Position numbers and translations under genes: made by a program
Shown here: positions 1 through 6,716 of the stretch, in pieces
How the letters are laid out: each line of letters begins with the position of its first letter
Position numbering within the stretch: the stretch's first letter is position 1
Assembly: GCA_947479075.1 (NCBI GenBank)
Contig: CANJZR010000022.1
Span: 1-15,272, forward strand
Origin: Planctomycetaceae bacterium
Lineage (GTDB): Bacteria; Planctomycetota; Planctomycetia; Planctomycetales; Planctomycetaceae
Length of the DNA: 15,272 nt
Direction: 5' to 3'
Notes under the pieces: generated by a model
Databases searched by the model: none
Told to the model about the DNA's origin: nothing
What the model saw: the letters and a program-made list of their open reading frames with translations, nothing else

Positions 1-282
1 CACACCCCCCGGCTGTCGAACTTCGACGGCCAGCCCGGCCGCGACCACTGGGGCAAGGCGATGTCGGTCTTCCTCTCCGGCGGCGGCCTGAACATGGGCC
101 AGGTCATCGGCTCCACCAACAGCAAGGGCGAGGAACCGCAGTCCGACCTGGTGACCCCCAACGATTTCCTCGCCACGCTCTACCACGCCATGGGCGTCCC
201 GCTCGACACCCAATTCCACGACCAGTCCGGCCGCCCCACCGCCATTGTCCCCAATGGTTCGCCAATCAAGGGGTTGTTTTGA
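1..282 (+). CDS. DUF1501 family protein, C-terminal part (5' end outside window)
   Basis: The frame is open from base 1, so only the last 93 codons are present. Before the first in-window ATG (61) it already reads RLSNFDGQPGRDHWGKAM, the conserved C-terminal block of DUF1501 proteins (alkaline-phosphatase-like fold), followed by VFLSGGGLNMGQVIGSTN and a terminal PNGSPIKGLF. DUF1501 proteins are exported, usually with a Tat signal. They are very numerous in planctomycetes, often beside DUF1549/DUF1553 cytochrome-like proteins, and their biochemical role is not established. The part that would carry the signal peptide lies outside the window, so I cannot tell whether the gene is intact. The last 222 bases are closely copied at 3294-3515. 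Family assignment is firm; function is unknown. Confidence 0.85.
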   Translation, partial: HTPRLSNFDGQPGRDHWGKAMSVFLSGGGLNMGQVIGSTNSKGEEPQSDLVTPNDFLATLYHAMGVPLDTQFHDQSGRPTAIVPNGSPIKGLF

Positions 283-342
283 GGAGGCTTGGCCCGGTAG
301 TCAGGGGCGGTCCGACAGATCCAACTATGAAGTTTCCTAGCC

Positions 343-816
343 ATGACGAAGCTCAGCTTTCTTTCATACTTTGATGGTTCTCCTAAACTGCCTGTTAATC
401 CGTGGTGGTTGGCTGTGCCACTGTATCCTTTGGCTGGGCTAGGAGATTACGGGAGTGAAGAGGAGCTGTTGCCCTTTGAAATCCTTGATACAAACAATGA
501 AAACGTCATGAGGGAACTCATTCGTAATCATTTCGTACCTTACGTTCACAGGATTGATGCCGACAGCATCTCGAAGCTGAAGCGAGCATATCAATACTAT
601 TTGTCACAGGAAAAGTTTCGATGGGAGTCTGCAGTATTTGACACTCTCTACATGCCGTTTGAGTGCCCCCGCAACGCAAGAAGCTTCTTTTTGTGGATTT
701 GGGAGGAATGCTTTCCAAGTGAGGAATGGCTGATTCGCGAATTCAGGAGGTTCTTTGTCGATGAAAATCTCGATGAGCCTAATAGGTCAATCCGGCTCAC
801 TCCGGAAACAAAATAA
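343..816 (+). CDS. Hypothetical protein, 157 aa, lower GC than neighbours
   Basis: I do not recognise this gene. It encodes a soluble, acidic, aromatic-rich protein of 157 residues with no signal peptide and no clear membrane segment. Tryptophans are frequent (NPWWLAVPLYPLAG near residue 20, FLWIWEECFPSEEW near 115-130). The mix of charged and aromatic residues looks like a folded protein, not a chance frame. Codon use is visibly more AT-rich than in the flanking DUF1501 and housekeeping genes, which suggests acquisition by transfer. It begins 60 bases after the DUF1501 stop and has no convincing Shine-Dalgarno before ATG 343. Small stand-alone proteins of this kind in accessory regions are sometimes immunity or antitoxin proteins, but no partner toxin is visible, so no function is assigned. 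Confidence 0.6.
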   Translation: MTKLSFLSYFDGSPKLPVNPWWLAVPLYPLAGLGDYGSEEELLPFEILDTNNENVMRELIRNHFVPYVHRIDADSISKLKRAYQYYLSQEKFRWESAVFDTLYMPFECPRNARSFFLWIWEECFPSEEWLIREFRRFFVDENLDEPNRSIRLTPETK

Positions 817-1149
817 GACGATTGCTGAACACCGGGTGTCATTGTCGGTTTGTTCAGTAGTGGGCCATCTCAGTATGCTTGGCAAGCGGGGGGGGCACTG
901 ACGGTTGTGCGTCGGTACTCGAATGAAGCTCGTTTTTGGGTGGCACTGGCGGTCGTTTTGGGCCGCCGGTGGAGACGCTCATCACCACTCGATGACTCTG
1001 ATGTCGACTTGCCCTGCCCGTCCAGCACTGGCGAGTCAGAGCCCACTCCAGTGCCACCCGACATTGGGATAGAGAGTTCTCATCGACCGTCGTCTGGAGG
1101 TGTTGCTGCGCTCGACCATCAGCGATTAGAGCAGCCTCCTGCCGATGTC
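817..1149. repeat. Intergenic block with GCACTGG-type repeats and a 12-bp inverted repeat
   Basis: This stretch of more than 300 bases holds no gene I can support. It contains several versions of a GCACTGG/CCAGTGC word: GGGCACTGAC near 892, GGGTGGCACTGG at 938-949, CCAGCACTGG at 1022-1031 and CCAGTGCCACCC at 1048-1059. The second and last form a perfect 12-bp inverted repeat about 100 bases apart. Open frames through it on both strands have poor, low-complexity translations and look like by-products of the repeats. Similar repeat-rich spacers are, as far as I recall, common in planctomycetes; that comparison is from memory. Confidence 0.5.
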
Positions 1150-1665
1150 TTACTCGCTCCGATCACTGATCGAGATCGCGGCGAACGCAGCACGTTTGAA
1201 GGCCGATGATCTGCCGAAGTCGAGTGTGATTCTCTGGCCGTTCAACTCGATGAAACCGCCGTTGAGTTCCAGTGAGACGCGGTGATTGGCAGCTCCGAGA
1301 AGCTGGTGTTCATCGTCGAAGAGCGCGACGGAGACCCAGAAATCGATGTTCTTGACATATTGCACAGCCAGATCGAACGTCGCAGTCAGGTTCTGGCTTC
1401 GATTCAAATTGAGAAGGCCCGAGTCGATTCGAATGGGGCTCAGCATGCTGCCGTTTGGTTCAGGGGTCCCATTACCGTCGGTTTTCCATTCCCGTGAGAC
1501 ATCAATCTCGGGGGATCTGATCGAGAGTTTGAATGGCTCGCCGAGTGTGACGGGAATCAATCCATTCTCAGCTGTCGAGCGATCAGCAGCATGGGCTGAA
1601 TGACTTAACAGGACACTGGGGAGTACAGCCGCTGAAATCCCAGTCAGAAGGTCACGCCTTTTCAT
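1150..1665 (-). CDS. Tat-exported protein of unknown function, 171 aa
   Basis: The chosen start, ATG at 1665, gives an N-terminus MKRRDLLTGISAAVLPSVLL followed by SHSAHA and then ADRS. This is a twin-arginine signal peptide with a likely cleavage after AHA, near residue 26. The frame is open upstream to 2004, but that extension translates repeat DNA and would bury the signal, so it was discarded. The mature part of about 145 residues alternates polar and hydrophobic residues (FWVSVALFDDEHQLLGAAN, GGFIELNGQRITLDFG). This fits a small beta-sandwich domain, and I see no catalytic motif. It stands alone on the minus strand between two repeat-containing spacers. Export through Tat suggests a periplasmic protein folded before export. 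The function is not recognised. Confidence 0.72.
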   Translation of the reverse strand: MKRRDLLTGISAAVLPSVLLSHSAHAADRSTAENGLIPVTLGEPFKLSIRSPEIDVSREWKTDGNGTPEPNGSMLSPIRIDSGLLNLNRSQNLTATFDLAVQYVKNIDFWVSVALFDDEHQLLGAANHRVSLELNGGFIELNGQRITLDFGRSSAFKRAAFAAISISDRSE

Positions 1666-1850
1666 GAGAGATCCATTGATAAGAGTGTGTGTAACAGGAG
1701 ACAATGCAAACGTGTAACGGCCATTGACTAACATCAGTTTTCGATGTCGAGCATCAAATGTTAATGTGAGTTTATCGTCTAGCAACAACGTGTTGAGCGG
1801 GATGTGGCTTTGAACATCTCGGCCCAGTGGAGACGCCGCAAGTAACACCC

Positions 1851-1940
1851 GAGAGCGGCAGGTGTCAACCTGCCGAGGCCCGGTTGGTCTCTCAGCGTTC
1901 ACTACGCTCCACGCCTCGGCAGACTCATGTCTGCCGCTCC
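1851..1940. repeat. Cloverleaf-like nested inverted repeat
   Basis: The left arm (1851-1879) and right arm (1913-1940) are imperfect reverse complements: GAGCGGCAG...CTGCCGAGGC on the left, GCCTCGGCAG...CTGCCGCTCC on the right. Each arm also folds on itself (GGCAGGTGTCAACCTGCC at 1857-1874; CGGCAGACTCATGTCTGCCG at 1917-1936). The spacer contains GAGAC/GTCTC-like and AGCGTTCACTACGCT-like short inversions. Together this could form a cruciform or a three-armed RNA. It lies between the Tat protein and the permease, and no gene overlaps it. It resembles a REP/BIME-type palindromic unit. Confidence 0.7.
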
Positions 1941-1967
1941 CTGGAGATGTTGAGGCCATCCGGGGTT

Positions 1968-1986
1968 TCGGTCGGCTAATCGTTAT
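1968..1986 (+). repeat. Dispersed 19-bp repeat, copy A
   Basis: TCGGTCGGCTAATCGTTAT here matches TCGGTCGGTTGATCGTTAT at 6727-6745 at 17 of 19 positions, and the flanking bases on the 3' side also resemble each other (a TTGACnnAA-like block follows in both). Both copies lie in non-coding spacers about 4.7 kb apart. Confidence 0.5.
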
Positions 1987-2153
1987 TGCGAGCCGTTTGA
2001 CCAAAGTGCGGCGTCGCCCAGGTTACTCCGCATCCATTGGGGACCGCAGGCCGTCGAAGCTTTTCGAGAATAGAGTTGCTCGACTTCCGCGAATCAGCGC
2101 CTCCTTGCGGCGGTGCCGCCGCCGTTTGCATTCAAACAGGACCACCCGGCGGA

Positions 2154-3056
2154 TTAGCGGCGGACCTCAGGTGGCAAGCCACTTGAGCTGGCCTCGCGAT
2201 TCGCCGCCAACAACATCGACACGGCGGTGTAGATCACGACGGCGACCACCAGCCACCGCACCGCATCGAGTGGTATTTTCCAGACAATGAACGCGGCGAT
2301 CAGGACTCCGGGGATCCCCCCCAGTGTCAGACCGAGCGCCGCTCGATCATGATATTTCTCCGCATGGATAATGCGGATGCCAGCTGTCGGCATCAGGAAT
2401 GCGCACGAGCCCATCATGATCGGGAATGCCGTCTCCGGATTCATCCCCAGCAGACTGACCATGACCATGATGGGGGCATAGGCTCCGACGCCGATCATCA
2501 TTAATGCGCCGAAGATGAAGTTCCCGAACAAGGCGACGACCAGATAACCGCCGCTCAGCCCGATGGCGTCCCCGCCCTTGGGCAACAGCCCGGTCAGTCT
2601 CGCCAGAATCAGACCGGCTGCGGCCAGCAAGGCCAGCCCCATGCCGCGCTGAATCTGTTGTTTAGGCCAGCGTGTGACAAACCCGGCTCCGATCCACGCC
2701 CCCAGGACAGAGGCCAGGATTGTCAGGACCAGCGTTTGAATTTCGACTTTGATGATCGCGATATAAATGAAGGCCTGCACGACGGTGGGCAATGCGTGTC
2801 CGACATTCAGCGTACCGGGGATCAATTCGTCAGAGACCATTTTCCGAGATCGGTAGATCGCTGTGGTGACGGCGAATGATCCGACGCCCAGCGTATCCAG
2901 GAAATCGGTGATGAATCCAACCACGGTCTGGAATAAACCCGGGACACTCAATCGACCATTCCGTCGCAGGGCACGAGCCCAGATCATCCCGAACACCAGA
3001 CCGACGAGAGCCAGTGCCGCCAGTAGAATCTGTTTGAGCTGAGCAGGATGGTCGAT
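2154..3056 (-). CDS. TauE/SafE family membrane permease (non-canonical or lost start)
   Basis: This is a multi-pass inner-membrane protein of the TauE/SafE (DUF81) family, which is linked to export of sulfite, sulfoacetate and other sulfur-containing anions. Family hallmarks are GFITDFLDTLGVGSFAVTTA near the N-terminus and the matching second-half block NFIFGALMMIGVGAYAPIM, the two internal repeats, with hydrophobic helices throughout and no extra domain. The first standard in-frame start is GTG at 2996, which has no Shine-Dalgarno and removes most of the first helix. The frame stays open to 3107 and reads DHPAQLKQILLAALALVGLVFG, a good first helix. A GAGGA motif (3069-3065) sits 8 bases before an ATC codon at 3056. 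I therefore place the N-terminus at 3056, using ATC or a mutated start codon. If initiation fails, the gene is damaged. The transported substrate is unknown. Confidence 0.75.
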   Translation of the reverse strand: MDHPAQLKQILLAALALVGLVFGMIWARALRRNGRLSVPGLFQTVVGFITDFLDTLGVGSFAVTTAIYRSRKMVSDELIPGTLNVGHALPTVVQAFIYIAIIKVEIQTLVLTILASVLGAWIGAGFVTRWPKQQIQRGMGLALLAAAGLILARLTGLLPKGGDAIGLSGGYLVVALFGNFIFGALMMIGVGAYAPIMVMVSLLGMNPETAFPIMMGSCAFLMPTAGIRIIHAEKYHDRAALGLTLGGIPGVLIAAFIVWKIPLDAVRWLVVAVVIYTAVSMLLAANREASSSGLPPEVRR

Positions 3057-3182
3057 GACGATGTTCCTCGCACTCGCGACACTGGGATCGATGCCTTGCG
3101 CGGCAGATCATTTCTATTCCCAGAGAAGGTACAAAGATCGCAGGAAATCCACCATTCAGTGAATGCCATCTCTCGCATGTGA

Positions 3183-3515
3183 AGCCCACAAAGCTGCGGC
3201 ACCCGGCGCAGGTGGGGCGATCACGCCGGCGTCTGGAACATCTTCGCCGAGATGAAAGCCCGCCTGCCGGTGCTGGATCAGGTCGTCTCGGCGATGATGG
3301 TCTTCCTCTCCGGAGGCGGCATGAACATCGGACAAGTTATCGGCTCAACCAACAACAAGGACGAGGGACCTTGGCCAGATCCGGTGACGCACAACGATTT
3401 CCTGGCCACGCTCTACCACGCCATGGGGGTTCCACTCGACACCCAGTTCCACGACCAGTCCGGCCGCCCCACCGCTATCTTCCCCAATGGTGAACCGATT
3501 AAGGGGTTGTTTTGA
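3183..3515 (+). pseudogene. DUF1501 remnant with internal deletion
   Basis: The frame is open from a stop at 3180-3182. It reads WGDHAGVWNIFAEMKARLPV then LDQVVSA, the middle block of DUF1501 proteins. It then jumps without a frame change to MMVFLSGGGMNIGQVIGSTN and the rest of the C-terminus, ending PNGEPIKGLF. The usual stretch between these blocks (ERG...GEFGRTP...GRDHWG, about 45-50 residues) is missing, and so is everything N-terminal, including any Tat signal. From 3294 to the stop it aligns without gaps to bases 61-282, with 61 of 73 residues identical. It is a decayed copy created by deletion or recombination at GCGATG. No start codon with a ribosome binding site is seen before ATG 3252. 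Confidence 0.8.
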
Positions 3516-3622
3516 GGAGGTCCTCGCTCATGTGTTTGGGCCGCCCAGCCCGAAGAGACGGAAGCGTCATCGCCCGGAGTTGAGAGAGCACCCTCGCAAC
3601 ACACGAAAAGCCTCCAAGCTGG

Positions 3623-3655
3623 CGGCCCCCAAAGGTTGCAAGCAACCTGGGCCAC
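3623..3655. terminator. Hairpin between convergent DUF1501 remnant and minus-strand gene
   Basis: AGGTTGC (3633-3639) and GCAACCT (3642-3648) pair around AA, and flanking GGCCC and GGGCC can extend the stem. It lies between a plus-strand remnant and a minus-strand gene that converge. There is no clear T tract, so it could be a repeat instead of a terminator. Confidence 0.35.
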
Positions 3656-3681
3656 CTCGCGTATGGGGCTGGCTGGCTACA

Positions 3682-4401
3682 TTACAGTGCCATGCTGCCT
3701 GTTGGGCCATCAATAAATAGAATCGATCGAAGATGCTCCGCTTCAGGATTGCCCCCTTCAAGCACTTTAATAGAATGAATCACATGAAACCACGATCTAA
3801 ATCCCGTGATCATGATGTCTAACGCATTTCCAATAACTTGTCCGTTTGTTCCATTGGTTATATCAATCCTGTAAGGGATAGAAACGGGGTTTGATACTAT
3901 CAATTCTTTATATTTCGTGTTCCCCTCATAGAAGAACTCGACTGAACCGCTCTTGCTGGTGTCAAAGGTGACCAGATCCATAATGGGATTCATTCCCGAC
4001 CGATTGTCGTTCTTGCCGTGCTTCTTCCAATTTGCAAGATCCGCGCACATCTGCAAAAACTTACATCCGTTCGCCTCAGTTTCAATGTTTATGGCAAGAG
4101 AGTTGGCCTTAACCCAAAGTCTGAGACGATCTTTCAACTGCCATATACTTTTTGCTAGCGAGAAATACGCGTCGGTAATCCGCTCATCAGGTAGCTTGAG
4201 AGACAATACACTACATTTCAGACCTCGAATCGGCTTTCTTGGCCTTGAATCAAACATGACATAGAAGCGAGGACCTCCTTCGGGGGGCGACTCGTCTAGC
4301 CAGAATTGAGAAACAGGTGATCGAGCATCCTCAATTTGTCGAATAATACTTCGTAATTCAACACGGATCTCGCTTGCAACTTTATCAGTATTGACTGCCA
4401 C
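3682..4401 (-). CDS. Hypothetical protein, 239 aa, probably acquired
   Basis: The start is GTG at 4401, supported by GGAG 7 bases upstream; no closer start is better. The product is soluble, has no signal peptide or membrane helix, and ends HLRSILFIDGPTGSMAL. A segment near residues 119-129 reads CADLANWKKHG. A comparable D-L-A-N-x-x-K-H pattern occurs, as I recall, in a group of uncharacterised bacterial proteins with helical N-terminal halves. The first half is predicted helical by eye (VASEIRVELRSIIRQIEDAR, LAKSIWQLKDRLRLWVKAN). The second half looks strand-rich (SVEFFYEGN, IPYRIDITNGTNGQVIGNA). Base composition is clearly more AT-rich than that of the core genes. The gene follows a DUF1501 3' end, as does the unknown gene at 343-816. 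No function is assigned. Confidence 0.7.
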   Translation of the reverse strand: MAVNTDKVASEIRVELRSIIRQIEDARSPVSQFWLDESPPEGGPRFYVMFDSRPRKPIRGLKCSVLSLKLPDERITDAYFSLAKSIWQLKDRLRLWVKANSLAINIETEANGCKFLQMCADLANWKKHGKNDNRSGMNPIMDLVTFDTSKSGSVEFFYEGNTKYKELIVSNPVSIPYRIDITNGTNGQVIGNALDIMITGFRSWFHVIHSIKVLEGGNPEAEHLRSILFIDGPTGSMAL

Positions 4402-4760
4402 GGACTCTCTCCAATGGAATTTCGCAGATGCACCAGACCATCAATGTAATGGCTTATCTTTCTGGTGCCACTGTTAATTGGTTCTGTCCGTGTTACTGCC
4501 ACAGTTTACCAGACAATTCTGTGGTGGGTGAACTTATGAATAACAGCCGAGGTCGAGCTGGGGGATAGGCAGGATGGCCCGGCCAACTTGTCGGTGGGGG
4601 GCCAAACAACTCCCTGTCCTGCCACGCCGCTCAATGTCCGTTCACTTCGCCAGATTGCCGTCATCGTAAGAGAATCAAAACAGTTTGTCCAAATCGAACG
4701 CCAGGGTGAAGCGACTGGTCGCTGCGTGAACCGGCCACTTCTGGCCGGGTTACCCTGCTG
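4402..4760. other. Intergenic space with weak stem-loops, no supported gene
   Basis: I see no convincing gene here. GGCAGGA (4568-4574) and TCCTGCC (4617-4623) form a 7-bp inverted repeat, with TGGCC (4575-4579) and GGCCA (4600-4604) nested inside. The long open frame at 4588-4803 runs into the antisense of the RclC gene and has no family features. The promoter of the minus-strand gene starting at 4401 should lie here, but I find no clear -35/-10 pair. Confidence 0.4.
4731..4748 (-). terminator. Hairpin downstream of the rclC-like gene
   Basis: CCGGCCA CTTC TGGCCGG is a perfect 7-bp stem with a 4-base loop, 13 bases beyond the stop of the minus-strand RclC gene. It is well placed to end the araC-rclC transcript. 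No run of T follows on the minus strand, so a Rho-independent mechanism is uncertain. Confidence 0.45.
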
Positions 4761-5354
4761 TCAATTTACACAGTTACCACTCCACGCCGTCCGTTGCTTT
4801 TGAAGGTACTCTTTCGCTGAGTCAGCCATCGTCACCAAAGCGGCTCCCATCATGATGGCGTCCTTGATAACAAGCCGCCCTGCCCCGCTCAAATACGGGA
4901 ACCCATGTTGTGCATCTCCCAGGGGCGGCACCCAGCACTCCGGCGTTGTGATGAGGAACGACAGCGTCACAAACGACATCACGAACACCAGCAGGCTGCC
5001 GACAGCTGCGGCCTGGGGAAGCCAGGGATGCAGGCACAGCAGCACGCCGTACAGCACGATCACCGATCCCAGCCCATAGGCGAAGATGTACGTGTGGTTC
5101 GCTTCGTGCCAGGCCCGATTCTCTGGGACCAGTGCCCCTTCCGGATTCTTGTGGGTCTTGTAATTCCCGGGATCGGCGTAGAAGAAACTCATGAAGGGGC
5201 TGTTCGCGACAAACGGTACGATGCCGTCGGCTTCGTATCGAAAGGCCTTCAGACCTCCGATCCAGAGCAAAACCACGATGAGGCCCACTCGGGTCACGGT
5301 CACGCCGATTTTGTCCATCCGTGACGCCAGTTCAAACAATTTCTGTACGGCCAT
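4761..5354 (-). CDS. rclC: RclC/YkgB-like inner-membrane protein (DUF417)
   Basis: This is a four-helix inner-membrane protein of the DUF417/YkgB family, whose E. coli member RclC is part of the reactive-chlorine resistance operon. Visible family blocks are LWIGGLKAFRYEADGIVPFV then ANSPFMSFFY, a middle AWHEANHTYIFAYGLGSV, and TLSFLITTPECWVPPLGDAQ followed by HGFPYLSGAGRLVIKD. The frame also allows ATG 5417, three bases after the regulator's stop. I prefer ATG 5354, because GGAG stands 8 bases before it and it gives 197 residues starting MAVQKLFELASRMDKIG, like the family. The gene follows an AraC-type regulator on the same strand and is probably cotranscribed with it. Neither rclA nor rclB is present in the window. 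A role in oxidant or hypochlorite stress is inferred from the family; biochemical activity is not known. Confidence 0.88.
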   Translation of the reverse strand: MAVQKLFELASRMDKIGVTVTRVGLIVVLLWIGGLKAFRYEADGIVPFVANSPFMSFFYADPGNYKTHKNPEGALVPENRAWHEANHTYIFAYGLGSVIVLYGVLLCLHPWLPQAAAVGSLLVFVMSFVTLSFLITTPECWVPPLGDAQHGFPYLSGAGRLVIKDAIMMGAALVTMADSAKEYLQKQRTAWSGNCVN

Positions 5355-5420
5355 TCTCGCATCTCCGCTGGGTAAGCTGCGGCCGGACTTCGATACCTCA
5401 GAGGTGTCCACCGCCATGGC

Positions 5421-6362
5421 TCAACTATCGGCCACCGCAGCTGGATGCAGAATGGGGGCATTGCTCGAAAGCATGGACAGATTGCTCCCGCCGCGAATCT
5501 CAGTCTCAAAGCTCCGGAAGAATGTAGGGGAGTACCCCGTCGCCTTCTTGAAAATGCGACTGAAGTACAGTTCGTCGCTGAACCCCAGCTCCCGCGAAAT
5601 CTCTTTGACGGGTTTCAAGGTGTGGAGTAGCTGCCACTTGGCATGGACCAGGATCCGACTGCGAATCAGTTCCGTCGGCGTGGTTCCCAGATGTTCGCGG
5701 ACAATGCGGCCCAGTGTTTTGGCCGTCAGGTGCAATCGCCGGGCATAGTCAGCGGGAGCATGCAGGGTCTGGTAGTGGTTCTCGATCAGCTCACGCAACT
5801 CGACCAGGGTTGGGTGCCGGGCATCAAACGCTCCGGTGCCGCAACCGGCAGAGCTTCGTGATTTCAGTCGTGCGGCGTCGATTAGCAAGACCTTGAGGCA
5901 GGCGAGCATCACATCGCCATAGGCGACATCATGCTCATCTTGCTCACTCGAAATGCGTTCCAGCAGGTACTTGACCTTGGACAGCGTTGGTTCGTCCAGC
6001 TCCAACCGGGGAATCCCATAGGGATCGTTAAACAGAATCCCGCTGCAACCGGCCTCCGCGTGAAAGGTCTCGATGCACAGAAAGTTGGCGTGGAACTGGA
6101 TGACCTTGGCCCGAACCGAGGCGTCCGGAATGAATCGAATCCGCTGATAGGGGACAAAAAACAGCAGCGAGTCCGCGTGAAAGGAAGAGCATGAAGTATC
6201 AGCCCAGAACGTGCCCGAGCCCGATTCAATCAGGAAGACGGCAAAGTAATTCGTGCGGGCAAGGTCATGGAGCTTGGCATCGAGTTGCAGACTCTGCACC
6301 CGGATGGATTGTCCACCACTACGCGGGTCATAGAGGTTGCTGGTACTGCTTCGCTTCGCCAT
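5421..6362 (-). CDS. AraC family transcriptional regulator
   Basis: This 313-residue regulator has an N-terminal sensing region of cupin type (about residues 35-115: NYFAVFLIESGSGTFWADTS, LLFFVPYQRIRFIP) and a C-terminal AraC double helix-turn-helix (about 183-285). The latter shows the first helix pair in ADYARRLHLTAKTLGRIVRE and the conserved second motif EISRELGFSDELYFSRIFKK followed by TGYSPTFFR. ATG 6362 is preceded by GAGG about 10 bases upstream. Its stop lies just before the RclC frame, so it probably controls and is cotranscribed with that gene. The sensing part has cysteines at 58, 96 and 106, which could sense oxidants as E. coli RclR does. The N-terminal domain does not otherwise resemble RclR, so orthology is not claimed. 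Effector and operator are unknown. Confidence 0.88.
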   Translation of the reverse strand: MAKRSSTSNLYDPRSGGQSIRVQSLQLDAKLHDLARTNYFAVFLIESGSGTFWADTSCSSFHADSLLFFVPYQRIRFIPDASVRAKVIQFHANFLCIETFHAEAGCSGILFNDPYGIPRLELDEPTLSKVKYLLERISSEQDEHDVAYGDVMLACLKVLLIDAARLKSRSSAGCGTGAFDARHPTLVELRELIENHYQTLHAPADYARRLHLTAKTLGRIVREHLGTTPTELIRSRILVHAKWQLLHTLKPVKEISRELGFSDELYFSRIFKKATGYSPTFFRSFETEIRGGSNLSMLSSNAPILHPAAVADS

Positions 6363-6561
6363 CAGGGACCAACCTCTGTTCGACTTCGACTTTGATCAAT
6401 GGATCTCCCGCGACTTGGTCACCGAGAATCCACGACTGCGGCATGTTTCGCAATTCGTCAGGATATCCTAGATCGTACTCGATCAGGACCTGCTCCTCAC
6501 CGGTTCCAGTATGATCGTGCGAGCGAAGTGTTGTTGAGCGGTCCCGGCCTCGACTACAGCA
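6328..6561 (-). pseudogene. 3' remnant of a truncated gene upstream of the araC-type regulator
   Basis: A minus-strand frame running from just after a stop at 6562-6564 to a stop at 6328-6330 reads, in its last 60 codons, TGEEQVLIEYDLGYPDELRN then MPQSWILGDQVAGDPLIKVE and VEQRLVPDGEAKQYQQPL. The amino-acid mix and the paired GTC GAA codons look like real coding sequence, unlike the surrounding frames. There is no start codon with an intact N-terminus: upstream the frame becomes RGRDRSTT-like and stops at the point where the dispersed repeat (6552-6576) begins. It overlaps the first 35 bases of the regulator gene. The WILGDQVAGDP segment vaguely recalls SMI1/KNR4-type proteins, which is a weak hint. 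A complete small gene starting at the internal ATG is possible but less likely. Confidence 0.5.
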
Positions 6562-6576
6562 TCAGTCGGTTGATCG
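6552..6576 (+). repeat. 25-bp direct repeat, copy 1
   Basis: This copy begins GACTACAGCATC, continues AGTCGGTTGATCG, and matches 6717-6741 at 24 of 25 positions. The two copies are 140 bases apart. The enclosed DNA translates on the minus strand to a low-information peptide (GGRVSSEANGPEENEHG), which I recall as a frequent chance product in planctomycete intergenic repeats; that is memory, not evidence. Confidence 0.7.
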
Positions 6577-6716
6577 ACGGGGTGGCCGGGTCTGAGGCTT
6601 CTGCGAAGGCCCGGAAGAGAGGGCGTGCCATGCTCGTTCTCCTCAGGGCCATTCGCTTCGCTACTGACCCTGCCACCCATTCGCTCTTTGAGAACGGTGC
6701 GACGGCCCTGCCTGCC

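Noticed and set aside
850..1209. Plus-strand open frame of 119 codons
   Set aside because: It covers the repeat block and runs into the 3' end of the Tat-exported gene on the other strand; its composition is not protein-like.
1666..2004. N-terminal extension of the Tat-exported protein to 2004
   Set aside because: It would translate the nested inverted repeat and bury the twin-arginine signal peptide, which must be N-terminal.
2107..2122. GCGGCGG TG CCGCCGC hairpin downstream of the permease gene
   Set aside because: The loop of two bases is too tight and no T tract follows on the minus strand. It is probably compositional.
4588..4803. Plus-strand open frame in the spacer before the RclC gene
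   Set aside because: It has no ribosome binding site and no family features, and its end is antisense to the RclC C-terminus.
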